From: Flavobacterium sp. LC2016-23
GTDB taxonomy: Bacteria > Bacteroidota > Bacteroidia > Flavobacteriales > Flavobacteriaceae
Reading direction: 5' to 3'
Length of the DNA stretch: 64,000 nucleotides
NCBI RefSeq assembly: GCF_009674775.1
Contig: NZ_WKKE01000025.1
Span: 32,960-96,959, forward strand
This document shows positions 26,758 through 34,562 of the stretch, piece by piece. A model generated the notes under the pieces. The model searched no databases. It saw only the letters and a list, made by a program, of their open reading frames with translations, and was not told the DNA's origin. The stretch's first letter is position 1; the number at the start of each line of letters is the position of its first letter. The translations under genes and the position numbers were made by a program.

Positions 26758-27579
26758 ATGCAAAAAACATCCTACCAAAAAGAACTGCTTATTAAAGCCA
26801 CACAACAAAGAAAAGGGCTCAATAACAATAAAAAAGACATTGAAAAAATTCAGTCCTGGCTTAACTTATTTGCCATGCAAAATCCAAACGCGGGAACGGC
26901 AACGGGGATTGATGGTGATTTTGGACCGGCAACAGAAAAAGCAGTGCTGAATTTTCAAAAATTCAACGGCTTATCCCAAACAGGGACTGTAGATCAAAAG
27001 GTATTCGATGCGTTGACAGCTCCTCTTAAAAAAGCTTTCGAAGATCCTGTACCCGGCAATAATCTGAGAGAATTAATTTTAAGTACAGCCAAAAACCATC
27101 TTAAAAATCATCCTTTCGAACTCATCATCAACAACCAAAGTAACACAGGACCCTGGGTGCGAAGTTATATGGACGGTCATGAAGGAACCGACTGGTTTTG
27201 GTGTATGGGCTTTGTTCAGGCGATAATTGACCAGGCAGCCGCTGTTCAGGGGAAAAACTTCAAAACACTCATGCCGTTAACCTATAGCTGTGATACAGTT
27301 GGTGTAACCGGTATTCAGAAAAAAATACTGACACGCTATCAGGTGGCAAGAACGAATCCGTCGCTCATAAAACCCGGAGATGTATTTCTGATTCAGAAAA
27401 CCACAAACGACTGGTTTCATACCGGAATTGTAACTGCGGTTCACGGAGATCTGATTGAGACCATTGAAGGCAATACTAATTCTGATGGTTCTCATAACGG
27501 AAATGCCGTCATGAACAGAATCAGAAATTATAAACAATCCAAAATAGATTTTTTTTCAATCGAATCTTTAGTAGCATAA
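26758..27579 (+). CDS. peptidoglycan-binding + CHAP-like peptidase of the eCIS cluster
   Basis: A 273-residue protein. Residues 15-85 form a PG_binding_1 domain (IEKIQSWLNLF, TGIDGDFGPATEKAVLNFQ, GTVDQKVFDAL). Residues about 140-260 look like a CHAP/NlpC-type cysteine peptidase: W-x-WC149-MGFVQAII, PGDVFLIQK, H221 in DWFHTGIV, then TIEGNTNSDGSHNGNAV. The Cys-His pair and the 'EGNTN' segment match CHAP-type enzymes. It has no signal peptide, so it probably acts after cell lysis or is delivered. In eCIS clusters such enzymes may help particle release or loosen target walls; here the choice cannot be made. It precedes the ATPase gene by 1 nt. Confidence 0.8.
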   Translation: MQKTSYQKELLIKATQQRKGLNNNKKDIEKIQSWLNLFAMQNPNAGTATGIDGDFGPATEKAVLNFQKFNGLSQTGTVDQKVFDALTAPLKKAFEDPVPGNNLRELILSTAKNHLKNHPFELIINNQSNTGPWVRSYMDGHEGTDWFWCMGFVQAIIDQAAAVQGKNFKTLMPLTYSCDTVGVTGIQKKILTRYQVARTNPSLIKPGDVFLIQKTTNDWFHTGIVTAVHGDLIETIEGNTNSDGSHNGNAVMNRIRNYKQSKIDFFSIESLVA

Positions 27580-27580
27580 A

Positions 27581-28885
27581 ATGGAAAATGTATTCACGTA
27601 TTTAAAAAACCAATTCGTATTTCAGCTTGACGCTCTTTTTCAGGTCGAAAACCGTATGGGAAAACCGGTTTTGAATCAAATGGATTCCAACGGGTTTATC
27701 AACGAATTCATCATTGAAAACAATCTGACTGAAATCGATATTCTTATATTGGGACTCGCACTGGCTCCACATGTTAAGCCTGATTTCCTGAGCTCGATTA
27801 TTGCCGAGTATTTGCCCAATGGCGGCGAATTGCCTGAATTTGGCGGCATCAAAACGAAAAACCACCGCGGCATTTTACCCACCGGCGAAACAGCTCAGTT
27901 TTTATTGGGCGGAAATGATCTCGACAATCGGATTTCGTTCTATAATTACCTGCACAATCAATCCTTTCTTTACCGGAAAGGAATCATCAAAATAGATTCC
28001 GTTCCGAATGGAGAGCCGAAACTAAGCGGTTTACTGATTTTAGAAGACGAATACATCGAGAAATTCATTACCGGAAAAATTCTAAAACCGCAGCTCAGCA
28101 GTGTTTTTCCGGCACAGTTAATAGAAACCTCACTTGAATGGGACGATTTGGTGCTCAATACGACCACGTTAAATTACATTAAGGAAATAGAAACCTGGCT
28201 CAAATTCAACGAGATTCTGCTTCACGAATGGGACATGAAAGCCAAAATCAAACCGGGCTTCAGGGTCATGTTTTACGGCGCACCCGGAACCGGAAAAACG
28301 CTTACGGCTTCCCTGCTGGGGAAATACACCAAAAGAGATGTGTACCGAATTGATTTGTCTATGGTGATTTCAAAATACATTGGCGAAACCGAAAAAAATC
28401 TTTCTTCCCTTTTTGACAAAGCGGCTGACAAAGACTGGATCCTCTTTTTTGATGAAGCCGATGCCGTTTTCGGAAAAAGAACCAATGTAAGGGACGCACA
28501 CGATAAATACGCCAATCAGGAAGTTTCATATTTGTTGCAGCGTATTGAAAATCATCCCGGGCTGGTTATTCTGGCTTCCAATTTTAAAACCAATATTGAT
28601 ACGGCTTTCACCCGAAGATTTCAGTCTATCATTGAATTTGAAGTACCTTCGTATGGCGAACGTCTACAGCTTTGGGAAAACAACCTGCCCAAAGGAATCA
28701 AAATTGCCGAAGATGTTAATCTTAACGAACTCTCAAAAAAATACGACATTACCGGCGCCAATATTGTGAATATCATCCAATATGCATGCCTGAGAACACT
28801 GGAAGACGAAAACGAAAGTATCAATCTCCATCACCTTATTCAGGGTATTAAAAAAGAGTATGCGAAAGAAGGGAAGATGATGTAA
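27581..28885 (+). CDS. eCIS AAA+ ATPase (Afp15-type)
   Basis: A 434-residue protein with a family-specific N-terminal half (residues 1-190) and a C-terminal AAA+ module: Walker A GAPGTGKT at about 233-240, Walker B ILFFDEADAVFG with D291-E292, sensor 1 LVILASNFKTNID and Arg-finger region FTRRFQSIIEF. This is the standard ATPase of Afp/PVC clusters (Afp15), needed for particle assembly. It closes the locus: the next gene is on the other strand and a bidirectional hairpin terminator lies at 28966-28999. Confidence 0.93.
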   Translation: MENVFTYLKNQFVFQLDALFQVENRMGKPVLNQMDSNGFINEFIIENNLTEIDILILGLALAPHVKPDFLSSIIAEYLPNGGELPEFGGIKTKNHRGILPTGETAQFLLGGNDLDNRISFYNYLHNQSFLYRKGIIKIDSVPNGEPKLSGLLILEDEYIEKFITGKILKPQLSSVFPAQLIETSLEWDDLVLNTTTLNYIKEIETWLKFNEILLHEWDMKAKIKPGFRVMFYGAPGTGKTLTASLLGKYTKRDVYRIDLSMVISKYIGETEKNLSSLFDKAADKDWILFFDEADAVFGKRTNVRDAHDKYANQEVSYLLQRIENHPGLVILASNFKTNIDTAFTRRFQSIIEFEVPSYGERLQLWENNLPKGIKIAEDVNLNELSKKYDITGANIVNIIQYACLRTLEDENESINLHHLIQGIKKEYAKEGKMM

Positions 28886-28965
28886 ATGAGAATGCTGTTT
28901 TTTTATTTAAATCAGGTAAAGATTGAACCTTCAGAGAAATACGTCCATTCCTAAAAATCAGGCAT

Positions 28966-28999
28966 AAAAAAAGACCGTCTTTACAAACAGTCTTTTTTT
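28966..28999. terminator. bidirectional terminator after the eCIS locus
   Basis: AAAAAAAGAC (28966-28975) pairs with GTCTTTTTTT (28990-28999) around a 14-nt loop. An A-run on one side and a T-run on the other fit a terminator serving the converging ATPase gene and the minus-strand gene ending at 29015. Confidence 0.75.
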
Positions 29000-29014
29000 T
29001 ATGATTTATAAGCC

Positions 29015-29320
29015 TTAAGCCATAAACAAAGCGTATTTATTATAGTTGTATAATACCTTATCGTACGGTACCAGTTTAGGAGCTATTTTTTCTGAAGAAG
29101 CGTCAAATTTAATTCCGTTATGCTTTCTGAAAAGATAGATTTCTTTAAGGCAATTGGACAAACTTTGGTGAATTGCTGTTGTAAAAACAGGGATTTGTTT
29201 ATCTTCTACCAATAAATCTATCTGATAATTAGAACTGCTTTTTGAAAGATTATTTCCAATAATTCGTATCGTAAATGTTGTAGACTTTCCGTATTGTTCT
29301 CCTTTATACTGTACTACCAT
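29015..29320 (-). CDS. hypothetical protein, 101 aa
   Basis: A small soluble protein (MVVQYKGEQYGKSTTFTIRI) with mixed alpha/beta character and no signal peptide. No family recognised. It is monocistronic, with a TAACTTTG promoter box about 130 nt upstream (29449-29456 on the minus strand) and the shared terminator downstream. Codon use is like its neighbours. It is not part of the eCIS by strand, but lies next to it. Confidence 0.7.
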   Translation of the reverse strand: MVVQYKGEQYGKSTTFTIRIIGNNLSKSSSNYQIDLLVEDKQIPVFTTAIHQSLSNCLKEIYLFRKHNGIKFDASSEKIAPKLVPYDKVLYNYNKYALFMA

Positions 29321-29448
29321 AATTTTAGGATTAAAAAGTTAAAATTAATTATTTCGTCGCTTCAGAACTATACTGCTGAATTGGATATTAAAGTTATGAA
29401 AAAAAATCAAATCACTATCCAAACCGACGTATAATTATTAAATCGGCG

Positions 29449-29456
29449 CAAAGTTA
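29449..29456 (-). promoter_or_regulatory. -7 box TAACTTTG
   Basis: Minus-strand TAACTTTGCG matches the Bacteroidota -7 consensus TAnnTTTG, upstream of the gene starting at 29320. No clear TTG was seen at the ideal distance, so this is moderate support. Confidence 0.45.
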
Positions 29457-29536
29457 CTTTAAAAATTATTTTAAAAAAGGGATTCAATACACATCTTTTT
29501 AGTGAAAATTGCATTCACTCAAAAAAAAGGCATAAA

Positions 29537-29562
29537 AAAACCGTAACGGGGGTTACGGTTTT
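29537..29562 (-). terminator. terminator of the LRR gene
   Basis: AAAACCGTAAC (29537-29547) pairs with GTTACGGTTTT (29552-29562) around a GGGG loop. On the minus strand the stem is followed by a T-run, as expected for the gene ending at 29628. Confidence 0.8.
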
Positions 29563-29627
29563 CAACAATTAACTAAATATATTTAATCAACTTTGTTAAC
29601 GAGAGTAATTTTCATTCATAAGCACGA

Positions 29628-30485
29628 TTAATTTTGGGTAACATCTGTAGTTTCTTTTTCAGTAGTAATTGGTAATAAAACCGGATTTCCATTTACATCA
29701 AACATAGTCATATTCAGCGCATCCAACAATGCCAGATTTTTAGAAACGGCTCCCTTAAATTTATTATAAGAAAGGTTCATTTCAGATAAATGATGTAACT
29801 TCTCCAGCCCTGCCGGAATTGCACCTTCAAAACCGTTATCAAACAGACTTAGATTTTCAAGGTCAGAAAAATTCAATATTTCATTGCTTAGATTTCCTGT
29901 CATCTTATTATTATTCAAAAGCAATACTTTCAGTGTCCTGATCTTATATAATGAACCAGGCAATTGTCCTTGTATTTCATTATCAAACAACGATAAGCTT
30001 TCTAAGCTGCTCAGTTTTCCGATCTCTGCGGGTAATTCTCCTGTAATTTTATTCTCAAAAAGCGCTAAATCCTTAAGCTTTTTTAATTCGCAAATAGAAG
30101 CCGGCAATGTTCCTGATAATTCATTAATCGAAACATCCAAAACTTCCAGTTCTTTCAGGTTATGAATAGTAGTGGAAAGCTGCCCTTTCAGATTGTTTTT
30201 ATGCAAATCAACATCGACCAGATTCACTAAGTCATAAAAGGCATCAGGTAATTCTCCCTGCAAATTATTGTTGGCCAGATTAAGCCCTACTACTTTTCCG
30301 TTTTCAGCTGTTACTCCATACCAGGTTGATACTGAAAGTGATAAATCCCACTTTATTTTCCATTGTGAACCATTTGTAGCATGGTACAATTTAATAAGGG
30401 CATATTTTTCTTTATCAGAAACAGTATCTGCAATAATAGTATGAGAAAAAACAAATGCTAAAAAAAGAGTGATATAACTTTTCAT
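29628..30485 (-). CDS. secreted leucine-rich repeat protein (plant-type LRRs)
   Basis: A 285-residue protein with an N-terminal signal peptide (MKSYITLFLAFVFSHTIIA). Residues 22-65 resemble the cap that precedes plant-type LRRs (ALIKLYHATNGSQWKIKWD ... WYGVTAENGKV). From residue 66 there are about eight repeats of the form L-x-x-L-x-x-L-x-L-x-x-N-x-[LI]-x-G-x-[LI]-P (for example LANNNLQGELP, LFDNEIQGQLP, LFDNGFEGAIP), the class seen in plant receptors and in many Bacteroidota secreted proteins. There is no C-terminal sorting domain. It probably binds a protein or glycan outside the cytoplasm; ligand unknown. Confidence 0.88.
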   Translation of the reverse strand: MKSYITLFLAFVFSHTIIADTVSDKEKYALIKLYHATNGSQWKIKWDLSLSVSTWYGVTAENGKVVGLNLANNNLQGELPDAFYDLVNLVDVDLHKNNLKGQLSTTIHNLKELEVLDVSINELSGTLPASICELKKLKDLALFENKITGELPAEIGKLSSLESLSLFDNEIQGQLPGSLYKIRTLKVLLLNNNKMTGNLSNEILNFSDLENLSLFDNGFEGAIPAGLEKLHHLSEMNLSYNKFKGAVSKNLALLDALNMTMFDVNGNPVLLPITTEKETTDVTQN

Positions 30486-30512
30486 AACAGATTTGGGGAT
30501 TTGTTTTCAAAG

Positions 30513-30520
30513 CAAAATTA
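30513..30520 (-). promoter_or_regulatory. -7 box TAATTTTG of the LRR gene
   Basis: Minus-strand TAATTTTG, 28 nt upstream of the ATG at 30485, matches TAnnTTTG. A -33 TTG is not obvious. Confidence 0.45.
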
Positions 30521-30630
30521 TACATTTTATAGCTATAATACATAGAATGTCGATAAACTGTTAATAAGTAAATATTTAATCGTATTAATACTACTTATAT
30601 ACAAAAAGCTAAAGTTTCTCTTTTTTTGAT

Positions 30631-30638
30631 TAAATTTG
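30631..30638 (+). promoter_or_regulatory. -7 box TAAATTTG of the DUF1761 gene
   Basis: TAAATTTG lies 28 nt before the ATG at 30666; a TTTC at the -33 distance is a weak partner. Confidence 0.5.
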
Positions 30639-30665
30639 AACAACTAATCCTAAAAACCTCATATT

Positions 30666-31154
30666 ATGGAATTTAACTTTATTGCATTACTACTTGCGGG
30701 AATTGTAACACTTGTAGTTGGATTTATCTGGTATCATCCGAATGTTTTCGGAACGATCTGGATGAGAGAAAACAACCTTACCCAGGAGCAGCTGCGTACG
30801 GGTAATATGCTTAAAATTTTTGGTCTTACGTACGTTTTTTCTTTAATGATTACGATGACCTTAATGTCGCTGACAATTCATCAGTCGGGAGCTATCGGAA
30901 TGGTGGGCGGGCCTCCGTTAGTTGAAAGTGCAAAACCTTCCTTCGCTGCTTTCATGGCAGATTACGGAACAGCATACCGTACTTTTAAACATGGTGCCCT
31001 GCACGGTTTTATCTCAGGGCTGTTTTTTGCTTTTCCTGTAATTGGAATTAATGCCTTGTTTGAAAGAAAATCATGGAAATACATTTTTATTCATGCAGGA
31101 TTCTGGATGGTAACCCTAACTTTAATGGGCGGTATTATTTGCGGATTTGCCTGA
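30666..31154 (+). CDS. DUF1761 family membrane protein
   Basis: A 162-residue protein with four predicted membrane helices: residues 5-23 (ALLLAGIVTLVVGFIWYHP), 49-67, 110-130 and 138-160. The opening 'GIVTLVVGFIWYHPNVFG' and the FKHGALHGFISGLFFAFP segment are typical of DUF1761. Function of the family is unknown. It is a single-gene unit with its own promoter box and a strong terminator. Confidence 0.85.
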   Translation: MEFNFIALLLAGIVTLVVGFIWYHPNVFGTIWMRENNLTQEQLRTGNMLKIFGLTYVFSLMITMTLMSLTIHQSGAIGMVGGPPLVESAKPSFAAFMADYGTAYRTFKHGALHGFISGLFFAFPVIGINALFERKSWKYIFIHAGFWMVTLTLMGGIICGFA

Positions 31155-31166
31155 TATCATTTATAC

Positions 31167-31202
31167 AAAACCCGTTTGAGAACAAAAACTCAGACGGGTT
31201 TT
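31167..31202 (+). terminator. terminator of the DUF1761 gene
   Basis: AAAACCCGTTTGAG (31167-31180) pairs with CTCAGACGGGTTTT (31189-31202) with one G-U pair and a T-rich tail. Confidence 0.85.
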
Positions 31203-31246
31203 TCTTAATAATAACTTAAACCCCGTTAGTTATTATAAATATTATC

Positions 31247-31254
31247 TAATTTTG
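31247..31254 (+). promoter_or_regulatory. -7 box TAATTTTG that supports the TTG start at 31274
   Basis: TAATTTTG is 19 nt before TTG 31274. The short leader this implies is usual in Flavobacteria and favours the TTG start over the next in-frame ATG, 44 codons downstream. Confidence 0.5.
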
Positions 31255-31273
31255 AACAAATTAGCTTTCACTT

Positions 31274-32422
31274 TTGAGTACAACTTATTCCTTCCAAATT
31301 TACAATAGCGTTTCCTTACTGCCTTTAGAATGGAATTCGCTTGCTGCAAAAAACATTTTCCTGACCAGGGAATATCTTGAAGTACTGGAAAATTCTTCTC
31401 CGGTAAATATGATTTGTCATTTTATCGGCATTTTTAATGACAAGAAACTGGCTGGAATTGTCGTAACTCAATTTTTATTTGCAGAAAAACTCGATTCCTT
31501 TGGAGACCGCGATCAGTGTTTAAAAACTTCTGTCCGTAATTTTGCTTTTAAAAATTTTGCCTCGCATGTATTATTCGTGGGCAACAATATGCTTACAGGG
31601 CAAAATGCTTTTTCTTTTGATCCGGCTGTACAGCAGTCTAAAGCAATTCAAACCCTTCATAAAGCTATTAACCAGCTTAAGAAAGACCTGAAAGAAAGCG
31701 GAAAAAAAGTACACATTACCAGTATTAAAGATTTTACGGAATCGGAAATTGAGCCTTTACAAGCTGAATTTAAAAATAATTATACCTTTTCGACCCAGCC
31801 CAATATGATTTTTGAAATCAATAAAAACTGGAAGTCGGAACACGATTACATTGATGCCTTATCAAAAAAATATCGGGATCAGTACAAGCGCGCCCGAAAA
31901 AAAGCCGAAGCAATTGAAAAACAAAAAATGTCTTTGACTGAGATTAAAAAGTACGAAGACGTTATTTACGATTTGTATTTTCACGTGGCTAAAAATGCTC
32001 CCTTTAATACTTTTTTTCTGGCCCGGAATCACTTTAGTTTTTTTAAAGAGATCATGAAAGAGAATTTCCTGTTTTATGGCTATTTTCTGGATGGAAATCT
32101 TATTGGTTTCAACACGCTGATCAAAAACGGAACCGTAATGGATACTTATTTTTTAGGTTATGACGAAACGATCCAGCGCGAAAAAATGTTATACCTCAAT
32201 ATGCTGTACGACATGATTGCCTACTCGATCAATCAGGGATTTTCTGAAATCGTTTTTGCACGAACTGCCCTGGAAATAAAGAGTTCAGTCGGTGCAAAAC
32301 CACAAAAAATGTACGGATTAATTACACACAGCAATGCCTTAATCAATCATAACATTGCCAAACTCTTCAACTATCTCGAACCAAAAACCGAATGGAAAGA
32401 ACGAAATCCGTTTAAAGAGTAA
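31274..32422 (+). CDS. GNAT / FemAB-like acyl- or aminoacyltransferase
   Basis: A 382-residue cytosolic protein. The N-terminal part (residues 1-150) includes SLLPLEWNSLAAKNIFLTREYLEVLE and the C-terminal part (150-380) carries GNAT-like strands with YRDQYKRARKK and FYGYFLDGNLIGFNTLIKNG, then DTYFLGYD. This bipartite arrangement is seen in FemAB/peptidogalycan-type and BioF2-like acetyltransferases. The TTG start was chosen because the next ATG removes the first conserved strand and a promoter box sits 19 nt upstream. Substrate unknown. Its stop codon lies in the first unit of a 7-bp microsatellite. Confidence 0.75.
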   Translation: MSTTYSFQIYNSVSLLPLEWNSLAAKNIFLTREYLEVLENSSPVNMICHFIGIFNDKKLAGIVVTQFLFAEKLDSFGDRDQCLKTSVRNFAFKNFASHVLFVGNNMLTGQNAFSFDPAVQQSKAIQTLHKAINQLKKDLKESGKKVHITSIKDFTESEIEPLQAEFKNNYTFSTQPNMIFEINKNWKSEHDYIDALSKKYRDQYKRARKKAEAIEKQKMSLTEIKKYEDVIYDLYFHVAKNAPFNTFFLARNHFSFFKEIMKENFLFYGYFLDGNLIGFNTLIKNGTVMDTYFLGYDETIQREKMLYLNMLYDMIAYSINQGFSEIVFARTALEIKSSVGAKPQKMYGLITHSNALINHNIAKLFNYLEPKTEWKERNPFKE

Positions 32423-32467
32423 AGAGTAAAGAGTAAAGAGTAAAGAGTAAAGAGTAAAGAGTAAAGA
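32413..32467. repeat. 7-bp microsatellite (TAAAGAG)
   Basis: Seven perfect TAAAGAG copies (32413-32461) and a partial eighth start within the last codons of the acyltransferase gene; the TAA of that gene is in the second unit. Further GACTGAGA-type repeats follow to about 32500. Confidence 0.95.
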
Positions 32468-32515
32468 CTGAGACCAAAGACTGAGACTGAGACTGAAAAC
32501 TGCAACTCCCCTCAA

Positions 32516-33385
32516 TTAAGGAACCGCAATCTTCATTTGTTTATGCAAAATATGAATTTCTAAAAGGTTCTGAGCGCCGCAATACTCGCCGTCAATCTGA
32601 AAGTTAACGGCATAATTGGTTTCAATAGTGGCTTTATCGGTGGAGATAATCACAATATCATCGGAATCAATTGGCATATTTCCGGTAATGATTTTTCCAA
32701 GCAGTAATAAATCCAGGCTTTTTAAAATCACCAGTTCAAATTTCCCATCGTTCACAGCGCCATTTGGATTGATCGTAACCCCGGTGCCATATTTCTGAGA
32801 GTTGGCAATTACAATCATTCTTGCTGTATGCTGAATGGTTTCTTTATTTGCTGTGATGGTCGCTACAAAAGGCTCATTAGAATCCACCAGCGTTGTATAG
32901 GCCTGAAGTGCATAACCCCAAAAGCCTCTCAGATTACTTTCTTCATAATTTTTAACCAGATCGGCATTAATTCCAATATCACTCAGGTGGATGCTTTTTT
33001 TGCCGTTAATGCAAATCATATCCATTTCTATATAAGAATTTAAAAAGGCAATTTTCAGGTTTTCTTCTATCGTTCCCGGCAGATTTAGATCTACAGACAA
33101 ACCATTGGCAGAACCGGCTGGCAAAATACCAAGAACAACATCATGCTCTTCCATCGCTTCCGCTACCATTTTTATAGTACCGTCACCACCAGCCACAATG
33201 ATTCTCTCCGGTTCATATTCATCATAAAGTGAATGGATGGCTTTTATATCCTCCTCGCCTGTTGTCTCATGAACAACCAAATTAAAATTATGGGTAACCG
33301 AAAACTCATGCACAGCATCTATTAAATCGGATTTATCCAGGTCTCCGGAAATAGGATTTACAACAAAAATGATATTCTTTTTCAA
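32516..33385 (-). CDS. diacylglycerol/lipid kinase (YegS/DAGK family)
   Basis: A 289-residue protein with the DAGK catalytic signature: IIFVVNPISGD at the N-terminus, VAGGDGTIKMVAEAM (GGDGT around residue 67-71) and GILPAGSANGLSVDLNLP (residues 86-103). The C-terminal half (150-289) is the second beta-sandwich domain (VTINPNGAVNDGKFELVILK). The enzyme phosphorylates a lipid such as diacylglycerol with ATP. It is divergently arranged with the phosphatase gene at 33448, 62 nt apart. Confidence 0.9.
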   Translation of the reverse strand: MKKNIIFVVNPISGDLDKSDLIDAVHEFSVTHNFNLVVHETTGEEDIKAIHSLYDEYEPERIIVAGGDGTIKMVAEAMEEHDVVLGILPAGSANGLSVDLNLPGTIEENLKIAFLNSYIEMDMICINGKKSIHLSDIGINADLVKNYEESNLRGFWGYALQAYTTLVDSNEPFVATITANKETIQHTARMIVIANSQKYGTGVTINPNGAVNDGKFELVILKSLDLLLLGKIITGNMPIDSDDIVIISTDKATIETNYAVNFQIDGEYCGAQNLLEIHILHKQMKIAVP

Positions 33386-33447
33386 AATTTAATTTTTAAA
33401 ACCGATTAAAATAATTAATTTACAACATATATAAAAATACACAATTA

Positions 33448-34410
33448 ATGAAACCAATCCTACAATTATATCGCGGTTATGCTAATGAACAAGAATTAAT
33501 TGTAATGGGCCATGTTTTTAAAAGAACGTATGATTATGATTTTCAGAAGAAAAACTTCAAAAATGCTACCTCCATAATCAATCAGTTTCGAATAAAAACC
33601 ATTCAGAATTTTGATATTTATCTTAAATATGGCGATAACGAAATCCATACGAAGACATTAGACGATGGCTATTTTAAATTTTGTATTCCGCTTGAAAAAG
33701 AATTTAATTTTGGATGGATGGAATATGAAGTCAGTCTGAGATATAATTCTGAAATTATTATTTCTAAAGGAAGTTTTATAAGGCCTCACAAAGGAAATCT
33801 CGGAATTATCTCTGATATTGATGATACTTTTCTGATTTCCCACACGCATAATTTCTTCAAAAAAATATACATTCTTTTATTTAAAAATGTCAACGACAGA
33901 AAGGTCTTTAAAGATGTTGTTCCGTATTATCAGGCCCTGAGTTCTGCCGGAAGAAATAACAAGGAAGAGGAAAATGCCTTTTTTTATATTTCAAGCAGCG
34001 AATGGAATTTGTACAATTTCATTATAAAATTTACTAAAATTCACCAACTGCCAAGAGCTGTAATCTTACTGAAAGACATTAAGAGAGGAATTACTGATTT
34101 TTTTATGAGCGGAAGAGGAAATCACGATCATAAGTTTGACAAAATCAAGCATGTTTTAGAGTTTTATCCTAATCTGAAGTATGTGTTATTGGGAGATGAC
34201 TCACAGCACGACCCTATTTTATATGAACGAATCTGCAAAATATTTCCGGTAACCGTAACGGCTGTTTACATCAGGCAAACCGGTAAAAGCCAAAAGAAAA
34301 CCACTAAAACTATCCTGAGAAATATGGAATCACTGGATGTTGCTGTTTGTTACTTTAAAGAAAGCAGCGAAGCGATCATGCACTCCAAATCAATTGGAAT
34401 TATCAAGTAG
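33448..34410 (+). CDS. App1-family phosphatidate phosphatase (DUF2183)
   Basis: A 320-residue protein with the App1 catalytic domain at residues 120-290: GIISDIDDTFLISHT (DxDxT nucleophile motif, D about 126), FFYISSSEWNLYNFI, LPRAVILLKDIK and YVLLGDDSQHDPILYERI. The family, named after yeast App1, dephosphorylates phosphatidic acid. The N-terminal 110 residues look like a beta-sandwich. No signal peptide is present. It faces the lipid-kinase gene across a 62-bp divergent promoter region; together they could control diacylglycerol/phosphatidate balance, which is inference from adjacency. Confidence 0.88.
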   Translation: MKPILQLYRGYANEQELIVMGHVFKRTYDYDFQKKNFKNATSIINQFRIKTIQNFDIYLKYGDNEIHTKTLDDGYFKFCIPLEKEFNFGWMEYEVSLRYNSEIIISKGSFIRPHKGNLGIISDIDDTFLISHTHNFFKKIYILLFKNVNDRKVFKDVVPYYQALSSAGRNNKEEENAFFYISSSEWNLYNFIIKFTKIHQLPRAVILLKDIKRGITDFFMSGRGNHDHKFDKIKHVLEFYPNLKYVLLGDDSQHDPILYERICKIFPVTVTAVYIRQTGKSQKKTTKTILRNMESLDVAVCYFKESSEAIMHSKSIGIIK

Positions 34411-34464
34411 TTTTGATTTTTATTAAAATGCGTGATGTAAACTGTAAAACGTAGCAATGAAGAA

Positions 34465-34505
34465 TAAAAAAACCTTCGCCTAAAGTCCAAAACTTTGGCA
34501 AAGGT
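34465..34505 (-). terminator. terminator of the ABC-F gene
   Basis: An imperfect hairpin (ACCTTCGCCTAAAGT with ACTTTGGCAAAGGT, two bulges) is followed on the minus strand by a T-run of seven. It lies 58 nt after the ABC-F stop. Confidence 0.6.
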
Positions 34506-34562
34506 CTCTATAATGAATCTTATTTTAAAAAAGTAAAACTGAGACTGTGACTGAAAACTATT

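Larger units (their letters stand above)
29321..29627. other. 307-bp intergenic region
   Basis: Contains the -7 box for the 101-aa gene and a terminator for the LRR gene (both listed). Otherwise AT-rich with no coding potential. Confidence 0.7.

Noticed and set aside
32413..32467. Phase-variable frameshift at the TAAAGAG repeat
   Set aside because: The stop codon occurs at the start of the array, so copy number cannot alter the protein by more than the last residues.
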